Assembly: GCA_015183035.1 (NCBI GenBank)
Contig: JACZZP010000010.1
Location: 806,001 to 870,000, forward strand
Source: Meloidogyne chitwoodi
Taxonomy: Eukaryota > Nematoda > Chromadorea > Rhabditida > Meloidogynidae
Direction: 5' to 3'
Length of the DNA: 64,000 nt
Shown here: positions 46,226 through 58,218 of the stretch, one piece after another
Layout of the letters: every line of letters starts with the position of its first letter
Position numbering within the stretch: position 1 is the first letter of the stretch
Position numbers and translations under genes: made by a program
The notes under the pieces: generated by a model
Database searches by the model: none
The model's input: only the letters and a program-made list of their open reading frames with translations
What the model was told of the DNA's origin: nothing

Positions 46226-48385
46226 ATGGTAGATGATAATATTTTAAGGAAGAGAATAAATGCCAACGATTTTCCAACAGAGGATGAGAATCTAAACAAA
46301 AAGCCTAAACTTGAACCTACAAACAGTGTAGAAGATGATGCTGAAATTGATGCACCTGTCTGGTGTTTAAAGAAAGCACAAGAAGAACAACCAAGTCGGC
46401 ATTGCCCTTATCTTGATACAATTGACAGGTAATTAATTTTATTAATTTGTTTAATATTTATATTGTTTAGAGGTGTACTTGATTTTGACTTTGAAAAGCT
46501 ATGCTCAATATCTCTTTCACATATTAATGTTTATGCTTGCATGGTTTGCGGAAAATATTTTCAGGTATCTTTACAATTATTTTTTATTGGATTATTTTAT
46601 AATTTAGGTATCTTTTTGAAGATTACCTTTTATACTTTTTTATCTCACATCTAAATATTCAGGGTCGAGGAACAAATACACATGCTTATACACATTCTCT
46701 AGACACAGATCATCGTATATTTTTGAACTTGGCAACTCTAAAGTTTTACTGTCTTCCTGACAATTATGAAGTAATTGATCCTTCTTTAGATGATATTAAG
46801 GTATTTTTCTTTTAAAAATATTTCTTTATTTTTAACATTTTAGTATGTACTAAAGCCTACCTACACTCTTGATCATATTAAAAGGATAGGGAAAAATACG
46901 AAAATGTCACGTTGCTGGGATGGAACTCTCTACTATCCAGGCATTATTGGCTTAAATAATATCAAAGCAAATGACTATACAAATGTCATCTTTCATGCAT
47001 TTTCCCACGTTCCACCTTTACGGGATTATTTTCTTTCTGAAAGCAATTACTCTAACATCAAAAGGCCTCCCGGTGATAAATTGGCACTTTTGCCTCAACG
47101 TTTCGGTGAACTATTAAGAAAATTGTGGGACCCTAAAGCTTTTAAGGCACATGTTTCGCCGCATGAAATGTTGCAAGCAGTAGTCCTATGCAGTGATAAA
47201 AAATTTCAAATTATTAGACAAGGTAATTAATTTAAACTGTTTCTTTAATTTAAATTCGTTTTAGGTGACGCAAACGAATTTTTAATGTGGTTCTTAAACA
47301 CATTGCATATGGCTTTAAATGGGACTAATAAAACATCCTCTTCTATTGTCTATAAAATTTTTCGTGGTCGAATGAGACAAAGCATGCGAAAAGTACTTCC
47401 TGTTGATGCCAGTGATGAATCTCGAAGAACTCTTTCTGAGACTGAAGAATATAAGGAACAAGTTAAAGAACTTCCATTTTTATCGCTCGCTCTTGATTTA
47501 CCTGCCGCTCCTTTATATTTGGATGAACGAATGCAAAATATAATTCCTCAGGTTCCTTTGGCTCAATTATTAAATAAATTCAATGGAGTTACTGAAAAGG
47601 TTTCCAATTAAATGTTTAATTTTTAAATTGATATTTTTAGGAGTATAAAACATACAAGGATAACTTTATTAAACGTTTTGAACTTTTACATCTTCCTGAA
47701 TATTTAATCATTACATACGATCGTTTTTATAAAAATCAATGGTTTATTGAAAAGAATCCAACAATTGTTAATTTTCCCATAAGGTTTTTTATTAAAAATA
47801 AATTTTTATTTATTTATTAAATTAGCAATGTTGATTTTTATGATTCTTTGGCAGAAGATGTTCGTGATAAACACAAATACACAACTTATGACTTAATTTC
47901 AAATGTTGTTCATGATGGAAAGCCTCAAACCCAGGCAAATAAAGGAGATATTGCTGTTGATAGTGGACGCTATAGAGTACAATTAGTACATGAGGTTAAT
48001 AATAAATATATTGAATTTATATTGAGAATGTTATTATTAATTTTACCTTAAATTATACACCAATTTAATATTTTGGGAAAAAAATAATTTCAAATTTAAG
48101 GGAACTTCAAAATGGTTCGAATTAGAGGATTTGCATGTTAAAGAAATTCTTCCTCAAACAATTACTTTGGCTGAATCTTATATTCAAGTATTATAATTTT
48201 TGTAAAAATAAATATAATTTTTATTTTAAAAGATTTGGCGTTTAAATCGAAAAAAGACTAGAACTGAAAGAATGGGTGAAACAGAAGAAGAAATAAAAGC
48301 AGACACTCTATGGAAGCATCAACCTACAAAGGATGAAAAAGTAGAAATATCGACAAAAACAGAAAAGAATGGAATGAAAACTTGA
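46226..48385 (+). CDS. usp-39: USP39/SAD1, U4/U6.U5 tri-snRNP protein
   Basis: A catalytically inactive ubiquitin protease-like spliceosome factor needed for tri-snRNP entry. ATG at 46226 and a short charged N-terminus. The ZnF-UBP domain is CPYLDTIDRGVLDFDFEKLC, NVYACMVCGKYFQGRGTNTH, AYTHSLDTDHRIFLNLATLK. The UCH-like domain is YPGIIGLNNIKANDYTNVIF, GELLRKLWDPKAFKAHVSPH, LSLALDLPAAPLYLDERMQ, EKNPTIVNFPISNVDF, YTTYDLISNVVHDGKPQ and LHVKEILPQTITLAESYIQI. At the catalytic Cys position the family has Asp/Asn (GLNNIKANDY), seen here too. About nine short introns. Stop TGA 48383-48385. Only 132 bp separate it from the next gene on the same strand. Confidence 0.97.
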
Positions 48386-48517
48386 CATTTTTAATATTAA
48401 ATAAAATTTATTAAATATTTAAATTATGAACATTTTGGTTTTATTCCATTTATATTTTTTTTAATTTTATATCTCAACATTTCTATTCTATAAAATTTTA
48501 TTTTTTAAACACCAAGG

Positions 48518-49521
48518 ATGAACGCTTCAAGTGAACTTGAAAACTACAAAATCCAACTTCAACAGGTTAAAATAAAAAAATTTTTTATAATACGTGTGAT
48601 TGTTTTTTCAATTATTAATTCTTTTATTTGAAATATATAGAAATTGAACTAATTGAATAAAAATATTATTTTTCAAAGGTTGAGGCGGCATTGATTGCTG
48701 AACCAGACAATGAAGAATTGGTTAAACTTAAAGAAGATCTTAATGAAATAATTCTACTTCAACAAGAGCTTGTTTCTAATGAACCTTCGGAAGTTATTAC
48801 AAGTAGTAGTTCTGGTTTATTTAAACAGGAACGTCTTGTTTGGAAAGTAAGAAAAAATAGTTTTTATTTTTTAATATTTAAAAAAAGGTTGGCGATCGCT
48901 GTATGGCACAGATTAAAAGTGGACAAAAACAAATGGCTGTAATTGATGGAATTTCGCAAGACAAAGTTGCCATCACGTTTACAAGTAATTATTTAATTTT
49001 TTGAGGGAAAAGATGAATAATTTTATTTTTGAATATAAATGTTTTTTTTTACAAAAATTTTTTTAAAGATAATGGAAAGAAAGACATGGTTCGTCTATCA
49101 GATTTGTTAATAGCACCAGTTGAAGAGAAGAAGAAATATATTTTTCAAACTGGGAAACAAAATGTATTGAAAAAAGAATGGCATTTGGAAAGAGAACGTC
49201 GAAAAGTTCGTGCTCAGAAAAAAGAACAACGTAGAAAACAAATGGAAGAACAAAAAGAAGTTGAAAAAAATAAATGGAAAAATTTTAATGTAAAGGCTAA
49301 TGCGAAAAATATGAAAGTAAAATATTTATTTTTAAATTATTGGAAATTATTTTTTTATTTTGTAGGGCTTAAAACATATTGAAGTAAGTGGTTCTGCAGC
49401 AGATGGACCTAAAGGTCAGACAGGTCCACCACGTGGTCTTAGTTCTTTGGATATATCATCCCGTCGAAACACTCAAGCTTTTGGTGCAACTCAGAGAGGA
49501 AATATGGAATCACTTTTTTGA
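48518..49521 (+). CDS. SMNDC1: Splicing factor SPF30 (SMN-related, Tudor domain)
   Basis: SPF30 is a 17S U2/tri-snRNP bridging factor with a Tudor domain that binds methylated Sm tails. ATG at 48518 (MNASSELENYKIQLQQVEAA), then LVKLKEDLNEIILLQQEL. The Tudor domain is split by introns: VWKVGDRCMAQIKSGQKQMA, VIDGISQDKVAITFT, NNGKKDMVRLSDLL. A basic coiled region (RERRKVRAQKKEQRRKQME) leads to NKWKNFNVKANAKNMKGLKH, a family hallmark. The end is Gly/Ser-rich; stop TGA 49519-49521. It follows USP39 closely, suggesting a shared operon promoter. Confidence 0.92.
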
Positions 49522-49768
49522 TTTTTATATTATTTTAAGGAGAAGGAAAAAAGAGAAATTTTTGGAATAAAAGTAATTTTACCTTTTATTATTTTCTAGA
49601 CTGGATTTTTGTATTATTTTTAATAATTAAGTGTGATTTTTATTTACAGCAGGTTTGTAAATTATAAGCCAATGAAGTAATATATCGAATAATTACAAAA
49701 AAAAATATTTTTTTTAATAAAAAGAGAATATATTGACACAATTTTAAATTATTTAAAAAAAATATCAA

Positions 49769-52700
49769 TTAATAAGGAGCTGCATATCCTCCACCTCCTT
49801 TATTTCCATTATTATTTGTTCCTATTTTATTATTGTTCATTTGTTGTTGTGATGTCCCTGGTGGTAATATTGTTCGATGAAAAGATTCCGTAGTTGTTGT
49901 AACTTCATAAGTACGATCTCTATTTTTACGATGAGAGGTACCAGCTGTAGGTGGAGATATTGATGGAGGAACATCTTCTTCATAAACACTTAAAATAAAT
50001 AAATATAAAACTTTTATTTATTTAATTAAAATTATTTTAAAAAAATTAAATAATTTAAATAATTAAAATAAATAAAAATTTAATTATAATTTGGGAAAAA
50101 GCAAAATAAATAAATATAAAACTTTTATTTATATTAATTAAATTAAAAATTAATTTACACATATTCCTCTTTAATTGATGGAGCACGCACTCGAGGAAGA
50201 CGAAACCATGAAAAGAAAGGAGGTGGTGAAACTTCTGGTTCAGGTTGTGCTGAAGGTATAGCTCCACGATAAAATGTATAATAAATTTCTTGAAAACGAA
50301 GTACACAATTACACTTTAAAAAAGCATTATTTTTTAATAAAATTATTTTATTAAATTTTTACCAAAAAAATAGCAATAAAAAAACCAATAAGCCAACCAA
50401 CCCAAATATCTCTAAAATATTTTATTTTAAAAAATAATATATTTTATTAATTTTACCTCCAATGATTTTTATATCCATTAATACGTGAAAATGAATCAAC
50501 TAAAACCATACCAAATAAACCAAAAATTAACTAAATAAATAAATAATTTAAAAATTTATTTTTTATTTTTCGAACCATAGGTCTAAGTAAAGGAGCACCA
50601 CGAAGATTTATCATATAATAAATATAACACTTAAAATTAATATATTTTTAAATAAATTAAAATATACAGATGCAAAACAGGCAGAATAACTTGAAAATGC
50701 TGCATGTAATGAAGGAAATGTTAACCAAGCATATCTCAATTCTATTAATAATTTAAAAAATATTTTTAAAATAATTACCATCTGCATTTCGATAATTACA
50801 AGCCAAATGGGGTGATGGAGATGGAGAATGTTCTAATGGTGCAGTACATGAACTTTAATAATTTAAAAAATAAAATAAATATTTAAAAATTACGCAAGTG
50901 AAACATTGCATAATGAAAGAAAATATGGACGTTGATAACCAGTTAATAACTAAAAATTATTTTAAAATTTAATTAAATATATTTTTTTTACTTTTATTGT
51001 ATCAACAAATATTTGTGTAACAAGAGCACCACACATAAATACAGCTTTTTTTTAATTAAAAAATAAATTATTTATAAATTAATAAATATACAAATAAATC
51101 GAAATATTCTTCTAGTAATTAAAGTTATTTTACATTCACCACAAGTTGCATAAACAACTAAAAAAAATTTTTTTAAATTATTTTAATTTTTTAAATTTAT
51201 AAATAATTTACTTTTTCTAGGTTTTGTAGAGAAAAGCCTTTTTTGAAAAAAAAAAATAAAATTATTTTTATTTAAAAAATATTTTTAATTTAAATTATTT
51301 ACCAAAACATAAGCTCACCAATGAGAATCTTAAGGAAAAAAATATTATTTTATATAAATTTTAATTTATAAAATTAATTAAAAAAATATGGTACTTACCT
51401 GTTATCTCCCCCCATTCCTTTTGCAACTCAAAATGGTCAATGGACATAATGGTCAAAAAGCCATCAATAAGGATTAAATTAATATTTATATACATAAATA
51501 AATATATTTTGGAAAGATGTATAAGGAATTTTTTTTAACTTTATTTTTTAGTTATTTTTTATTTAATTATAATGAATTTTAATACACTTCCACAAACTGA
51601 GGAAGCTGCAATACAGTTTTTACGAAGCGAAAGATGAAAGCTTTTTTGAATGGATTCTTAAAAAGATTTCTGACGGATAGACTATAGCTGACGCCCCTCA
51701 AAAAATTTTTTTTTATGTTAAGACTTGTTGTAATTTGCGCCGTAGAATAACGCATGTACCAAAAGCCAACGAGAGATGGGCTCCCAAATGAAGAAGTGAT
51801 AAAACACTCCCAATAGGTCCATGTTTGGCGTGTTTCCAGCAAACTTTGATCCTTCATAACTTTGTTCAAAATCATGGAATCACGACGATTTTTATCTCAT
51901 TCGATAGGTATCAAAGAGCTCTTTCGAATGAGCTAACTTTTGTATAATCTCACCCCAAAAATGAGCAAAAAATTTTTTGCGGGGCGTCAGCTATAGTCTA
52001 TCCTTTCTGACATTTGGCCTCCGAAATAATGTTTTATTTTTCCTTCATTTTTCATAAATACTTACGAGTTAATTTAATCCTTATTGATGGCTTTTTGACC
52101 ATTATGTCCATTGACCATTTTGAGTTGCAAAAGGAATGGGGGGAGATAACAGGAAAGTACCAAAAATATTATTATTTTTAAATATTTTAATTAATTTTAA
52201 ATATTTTAATTAATTTTAAATATTTTAATTTTTTATTTAAATTCTCTCACAACAATAGGAGGAATTAAAAAAGCAAGAACATAAAGTAATGGATAAGATA
52301 TATAAATCTAATTTAAAAAAATATTTGTTTTTTTAAATTAATTGTTTTAAACCTCAAAATCTTCTGGTTGAAAATTTGGTTTAAATAAATTTATATCACG
52401 ACAATAAAAAACTCGATGATGATATCTTTTTTAATTAAAAATAAATTAAAATATTAAATCTTTTTTTTTTTAATTTTATTAAAATAATTACTAATAATTT
52501 ACTTTATTAATTCTCAAAAAATAATTTTTTGTTAAAAAAATCTTACGGAAATACATTTGTAAGCCTAAAAAAAATAAATAAATTATGAAAAATATTTTTT
52601 AAATTTAAAATACCTTAAATAATACCAAAGTGCCCATAAAGCAGCTAATCCAACAATATGAATTATAAAATTAGGTAAAAGAAAATAATTAATTTGAAAT

Positions 52701-52783
52701 TTACTATTTGCATTAGTAAATTCAGAATTTATTCCCAAATGGCTAGCTGAACCAAATTGTTCAGACCATTGAGGAGAGGGCAT
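49769..52783 (-). CDS. Phospholipid phosphatase-related membrane protein (PAP2 superfamily)
   Basis: A six-helix PAP2-type protein of the plasma or internal membranes. ATG at 52781-52783 (MPSPQWSEQFGSASHLGIN). TM1 is FIIHIVGLAALWALWYY, then YPLLYVLAFLIPPIVV. PAP2 motif 1 reads KLLTGYQRPYF (K-x6-RP). Motif 2 is FPSLHAAFSSYS in place of PSGH. Motif 3 is SRINGYKNHWRDIWVG, where the usual catalytic His is Asn. TM6 is WVGWLIGFFIAIFL. A Pro-rich, Arg/Ser-rich cytoplasmic tail follows, ending GNKGGGGYAAPY, stop at 49769-49771. Altered motifs resemble catalytically silent PLPPR (plasticity-related) proteins. At least 13 exons, many very small. Two nested MITEs lie in one intron (51390-52161). Exact exon ends are approximate. 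Confidence 0.75.
51390..52161. mobile_element. MITE D1 in an intron of the PAP2-type gene
   Basis: Inverted ends start GGTACTTACCTGTTATCTCC (right end GGTACTTTCCTG) and run for about 100 bp. An apparent 8-bp direct repeat AAAAATAT flanks it (51382-51389 and 52162-52169), less convincing because it is all A and T. It is interrupted by MITE D2. It has no coding capacity. Confidence 0.8.
51674..52003. mobile_element. MITE D2 nested inside D1
   Basis: A 330 bp element with perfect 23-bp inverted ends starting GGATAGACTATAGCTGACGC, flanked by a perfect 8-bp duplication TTTCTGAC (51666-51673 and 52004-52011). Its inside contains a segment (GAAAGAGCTCTT-like, TATCGAATGAG) resembling the middle of the 55.2-55.9 kb element. 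The open frame across it (51579-51875, minus) is not a gene. Confidence 0.85.
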
Positions 52784-53682
52784 TTTTTTACTTTTTAAAT
52801 ATATTTAAATTATTTAATTTATTTAAAAAAACTAAAAGGAAAAGCTAATAATATAAATAATTAACTAATTTATTAAAATCAATGTAGTATGTACAAAAGC
52901 GTTAAGTCAGTAAAAAGAAGAAAAGGCAAAACAATAGAAAAGTTAAAAGCAAAAAAAGCAAAACAATAAAGGATTAATTCGAGAAGAGTTAACCACAACA
53001 CACTAAAGTGCTTTTGATATTCTTAAAAACTGGTCTTGTCCCAAGGCCTTACTCTATGTTATAATAAAAATAAGTATATTATTCTTTACTTATTTTAAAA
53101 AAATTAAATTATTATTTTTAAAATAAAAATTAATTTCCATCTAAATTATATTATTACACAATATACATAATACCATAAAAGGAAAAATTAAATAAAAATA
53201 TTTTTTTAAAGGAAATAAAAGTCAAGAACTTTTAATAATTTTTTCCTCAACACATTGATTTTGTATTTTAGACAAATCGAGAAGAAAAAAAGAGAAGTGG
53301 CCACAAAACAAACAAAAACATTCGAACTTGTTATTTATATAAAATATATATATTTGTGTGTAATGGCTATATTGATGTCCACAATAATATTTATTTACTA
53401 ATTTATTTATTTTAGTAAAATAAAACATATAAAAGGCTATATCTATTAATAATTAATATATATCATGTATTTGCACAGAAAAATATTTTAAAGAAATTAA
53501 GTATTTTTTTTTTACTTTAAAAAAAGGTATTTTAATAATTAAGAATTAACCAAATAAAAAAATAATTAAATTTTATTTTTAAGCACATTAATTTAAAACA
53601 TTTTTTTAATTTAAATTTAAAATACAAATTTAATCAATGTGAAATTACCAAATAAAAAAAACTTTTATATTCTAAAACTCTT
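52784..53682. other. Intergenic between PAP2-type gene and RAD17
   Basis: Promoter side of the PAP2-type gene and 3' flank of RAD17. AT-rich. The frame at 53222-53428 is Tyr/Phe/Asn-rich and unsupported. Confidence 0.5.
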
Positions 53683-56600
53683 TTAATCCTCATCTTCATT
53701 AATATCATAACAAAATCCATCATTTTCTTGTTCATCATCATCATCAAAACGTGAAGAAATTGAATAAAATGAATTAAATGAATTATTTAAAGAATTATTT
53801 TCTTCTTCTTCTTGAAAAGTATTATCAAAAAGTTGTTCTGTCATTTTAGATAAATCTTCTTCATTTGTAGAAATTTCTTTTTTTTGTAAAGAAGAATTAG
53901 GAATATCACTAATTTCAGAAATTTTAAAACGAAAAAAACGTTTAGAAGAAAGACTCAATTTTTCCAATAATTCTGCTTGATTTTTATTAATACAAATTGA
54001 AGAAATCCGTGGAAGTAATGAAAGCAATCTAGAAAAAATATTTTTAATTTAATAAAAGGATATATACGTTTTTAACTCTATTTATTATAACCTTGTCCAC
54101 GTAAATTAAAATTCCCACATCTTACTCTAACATTAGTTAATCAAATATATATCCTTTTCTCCAGTAAAAAAACTATTAAAAATTTCAATTACAATATAGT
54201 CATGTCTGAAGTCCTTCCAATTGGATAAAGTGACGATATAGACGATTTTATTTCAATTCTTTGCATTCTCAAGTCATAAAGTCGAGGCTTTTCAAATTGA
54301 TAAAAACGCCTTTTGTGTTTGTCTAAAAAATCATTATTTATATTGAAGAGATTGGGATCTTAAATATATTTTTACCTCCACTTATAGATGGTCTATAATT
54401 ATGGAAAAGTGATGCACGAACAGATATCTAAATAAAAAAAGAATATTTTAAATTAAATAAACAAACATCAAGCATATATTTTTCCATTTGTGATCGTTGT
54501 TCATAATTACTTTCAATAAGTACATCTAATCGAGAAATTAATTGTTGAATACTAGCAATTGATTGTATTGAAGGTCCAAAACGAGGTTCATGTTCAAATA
54601 AATAAGAAGATAACTGACAAATTAAATAATGTTTTTGTTGATAAAATAAATAATGGAAAGAGTTTAAATTAAAATAATTAACCCAAAGTTGATTGATTAA
54701 TTTTATATAAAAGGCCAAAGTATAAATAAAGGGAAATCATGATGCAAAATTTCAGAAAAAAAAATTAAATACATTGGAACTAATGACACAAAATTAAAAA
54801 AACCAATTGAGCAGATATTGGAGATGTGTCAATTAACCAATTCAAATCATCTTTTGGAGGATACGGACGTCCATATTTTCGTTTTGCATTTGGATTAAGT
54901 TTTGCATCATTATTTTGCCATTTTTCAGTTGTTTTTTCAGCTCTTTTTGCATACATAATTTTTCCAATAAAATGAAATAATTCCAATTGATCATGAGCAA
55001 AATTAGCACAGAAAAATGATGTAGAAGGTTGTTCAGTATTTATTCCTTTTTCTAATTTTGGCCATTTTGCAGAACTTCCCCCTAACATTTTACTATTTTT
55101 TTGTCGTTGATAGAGGAAAAGAGAATTCATAGCGCGCCGAATATCACCGAAAATTTAAAAAAATTTTGGTAATACTTAAGTTAATATGCGACATTTTTTC
55201 GGAGCTGGGGTTTTTTTGTAGCAGTTCAAGTTACATAAGTGAGGTGTCATTCGAAATAGCTCGGCGAGCTGAGTCGAACTAGGCCTGAATGAAGTCGGAC
55301 CAACGACTCTGAGCCGAGATACAGACCCTCGAAAATCGAAAAACCATAGGGGGGAGTAAGCTCTTTTTGAGGGTAAAAATTCAAATAAGAGTATGAAAGC
55401 TCATTCGAAAGAGTTCTTCAAGACCTATCGAACGAGACCAAAATTGTCGAGATTAGACGATTTGAACAAATGTTATGAAGGATCGAAGTTTGCTGGAAAC
55501 AAGTCAAACTTAGACCTATTGGAGTTTTTATTACTTCTTCCTTTTGGGCGCCCATGGCTGGTTGGCTTTTGGTACGTGTGTCTTTCTACGGCTATAATTA
55601 TAACAAAATAATTAATTTATTGAAATAATTTAGGAGCAGCCGCGGTAAGCACTTATAAGAGCTTAATCTCCCCTATGGTTTTACGATTTTCGTGGGTCTT
55701 TATCTCGGCTCAGTCGTTGGTCCGACTTCATTCAGGGCTAGTTTGACTCAGCTCGCCGAGCTCTTTCGAATGACACCTCACTTGTGTAACTTGAACTGCT
55801 ACAAAAAAACCCAGATCCGAAAAAATGTCGCATATAAACTTAAGTATTACCAAAAGTTTGTTCAAAAATAAGTTTTTAGTTTAATAAACAATTTAATTTT
55901 TAAATTTTACCAAAAGAAGAGTTTGCAATATTTTTAACATCTACACCATTAATTCCTTGGTTTGAAAAGCTTAATTTTTTTAAGGCTCTTTGAAGAGCAT
56001 TAGTCATAAGAGACGTGGAGATTGGATTAAATTTAATATGTTCAATTCCAAGTAATTCTAGAACAGTTGGAGGAAAACTAAAATATATTTATAATCATTT
56101 TTTAATAAAAAGACAAAAATAAACATTCTGAAAGGGCTAAGAGACCAACAATTATCAACATTCGGCAATATAAATACGATTATACATTTTGAATGAAATA
56201 CTTTTCTGGCCAATAATTCATGTAAAAGTTTTGGCTCCCTATAAAAATTAAAAGGTTTTTTCAAATTTTAATTAAAAAAATTTACTTTAAGAATTCGCTA
56301 GGAAGTTGGCTAATAAGTAATAATCGATGCTTTAATGACATTTTTTGAATAGAACTAAATTCTGTATTATGAAGAAACTGGGCAAATCCTTCAGCTGAAA
56401 AACAACGACGACGACCATATTTTTCATTATTATTAGAATTAAAATCGTCAGACCAATCCCATTCAGTTACTTCAATTCCAAGTTCTGCCGCAATTACTCT
56501 TACTGCTGTTCGTTTTCCAGATCCAGAAGGCCCAGTAAGCAACAGAGTTTTTTCTCCCTTAAAAATAAAAAATTTTTTTATACAAAATAAAAAAAGTTAC

Positions 56601-56846
56601 CAACTCGATTTATGCCCATTTTAGATCGAAACCACTGTTTTAACTATTATAAAGAAAATTTTAATTTAAAATTCTATAATTAATAAAGATTACCTCATTT
56701 AACTTCTTAGGTTGAAGAGCAATTTCATCTTCAGAGTTGGGAATAATATAATCCAAACCAAGAACAGTTGGAGAATTTAAGACACGGCTCCTTCTTCTTT
56801 TAACGATTTTCTTTCGTTGAAATGAATATGAGAAAAATTCAGACAT
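53683..56846 (-). CDS. hpr-17: Checkpoint clamp loader RAD17
   Basis: RAD17 with RFC2-5 loads the 9-1-1 clamp at damaged DNA. ATG at 56844-56846 (MSEFFSYSFQRKKIVKRRRS). The AAA+ core has Walker A LTGPSGSGKRTAVR at about 56500-56540, followed by ELGIEVTEWDWSDDF, the Walker-B region HSKCIIVFILPNVDN, and sensor/lid region HIKFNPISTSLMTNALQRAL. GDIRRAMNSLFLYQ follows, the RAD17 GDIRxAxNSL motif. More helices lead to an acidic C-terminus (FCYDINEDED), stop at 53683-53685. About ten exons. A MITE lies in the intron before GDIRR, and that intron's expected 3' end reads TTTTCG, not AG. Exon ends in the 54.0-54.8 kb part are uncertain. Normal family order. Confidence 0.85.
55164..55855. mobile_element. 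Inverted-repeat MITE in a RAD17 intron
   Basis: Arms of about 190-200 bp (55164-55363 and about 55668-55855) are imperfect inverted copies. They begin TTTTGGTAATACTTAAGTT and contain ATGCGACATTTTTTCGGA and CTCGGCGAGCTGAGTCGA. No clear target duplication is visible. The centre resembles MITE D2 (GAGACCAAAATTGTCGAGAT region, TTTGGTACGTGTGTC). The frame at 55393-55611 is repeat sequence. Confidence 0.78.
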
Positions 56847-57241
56847 CTCATATGATATGTAGGTTAGCTTCTTAATTTAAAAAATAAGTAAAAAATAAAA
56901 ATCACATAAAACTAAAGTGAGGTAAAATCAAATTTGCAGAGATCCTGCAAAAGGATTGAGTTTAAAAATTTTACAAGGCAGGGTCCGATATGAACTCTAA
57001 AAATCCTGTTATTTTAATTTAAGATCTTGTTCAAGATTAAAGGATAGTTTTTCTTTAGAAGCAAAGTGTTGATAAGTTCCTAAATCAAATTCAAAACAGC
57101 ACGGTGAATTTTCGTAAAATTAGAAGAATTCTAACAGTCTCACAAAGAGAAAAAATATTAATCATGCTCTCTCAATTTTTACTTTTTTCTTTTCCCGCCT
57201 CATAATTTCCACATTCCTTCGTTTTTAAGCAAAACCTCAAG
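56847..57241. promoter_or_regulatory. RAD17 upstream region
   Basis: Promoter side of RAD17 up to the hAT MITE. AT-rich with no recognisable box. Confidence 0.35.
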
Positions 57242-57249
57242 GTATAGGC

Positions 57250-58210
57250 CAGGGATCGCGCCGACCCGATTCCCGATTCCCGAAAATCGGGAATAGAAAA
57301 ATTTCGGGAATTCCCGTTCCCGATCCCGAATTTTTTTTTGAAAAATCGGGAAAATATCGGGAAATACACCCCTCTTTTCACTTCTCTCACTTTAGTTTTC
57401 TCTTACTTTTTAGCTTCTTGCCATGGGAAATGAAATTATAGTGAAATGTATAATTTAATTCGTTTCTATTTAAGCAAGAGTTTTGTTGAGTGGTTATCGC
57501 GTTAGTCTACAATCCTACTCTTGACGAGGGTTCGATTCCAATGTATGGAAAATATATTAAAATCTCATTAATTCTTGGTAAATTTATGTTTCTTGCGTTT
57601 TGAGTTTTATAAATTTTAGAAGCAAAAAGACAAGTTAAAATTTCACCTGCGTCATTAAATATGAGAATTTTTATCAACTGATTACCATAAAATTTCAAAA
57701 TTTTTCGCCGCGGCGCTAAAAAATGTGAATTAGACACTTATACTTAGTAGGGATTGGAATTTTAAATCTTGATCTGGACACTGAATTCTGATTTATTTTA
57801 TAGACCTGGCCCGATCCAAGATCTGGACTTCAGAAAAATCAGTTCCAGAAAAAGTTCAGAATACCAGAAACTTCCTGGATCTTGAATCTGGATACAATAA
57901 AAATCCAGAATTTCCATGCCAACTCTGGAACAAGAGCCAGCCGAATTTTTTAATTTTTTGGTTGTGAGAAAATTTTCTATTTTACCGATTCCCGATTCCC
58001 GAAAATCGGGAATTCCCGACGATTTTTGAGTCGTGAATTCCCGATTCACGAAAATCGGTAATTGAAAATTTTCGGGAATTCCCGATTCACGAAAATCGGG
58101 AATGAAAAATTTTCGGGAATTCCCGATTCACGAAAATCGGGAATGAAAAAATTTCGGGAATTCCCGATTCCCGAAAATCGGGAATTGATTTTTTGTCGGC
58201 GCGATCCCTG
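57250..58210. mobile_element. hAT-type MITE
   Basis: A 961 bp element with perfect 16-bp ends CAGGGATCGCGCCGAC and a perfect 8-bp duplication GTATAGGC (57242-57249 and 58211-58218). The CAGGG end and 8-bp duplication are classic for hAT. Internally both sides hold tandem TTCCCGATTCCCGAAAATCG units. A tRNA-like module (57488-57545) and the palindrome TCGCCGCGGCGCT (57705-57717) lie between. No transposase. Confidence 0.9.
57488..57545 (+). other. tRNA-like pol III promoter module in hAT MITE
   Basis: The A-box-like TGAGTGGTTATCGCGTTAGT is followed by the perfect B-box GGTTCGATTCC. The sequence between is different from that in MITEs A and B, so it is an independent tRNA-derived piece. No acceptor stem could be drawn. 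Confidence 0.5.
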
Positions 58211-58218
58211 GTATAGGC

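Noticed and set aside
51579..51875. 98-residue minus-strand frame
   Set aside because: It lies across MITE D2 and its borders, so it is repeat sequence and not a gene.
53222..53428. 68-residue minus-strand frame
   Set aside because: Tyr/Phe/Asn/Lys-rich product typical of chance frames in AT-rich DNA.
55393..55611. 72-residue plus-strand frame
   Set aside because: It sits in the centre of the RAD17-intron MITE and has no coding signs beyond similarity to MITE D2.
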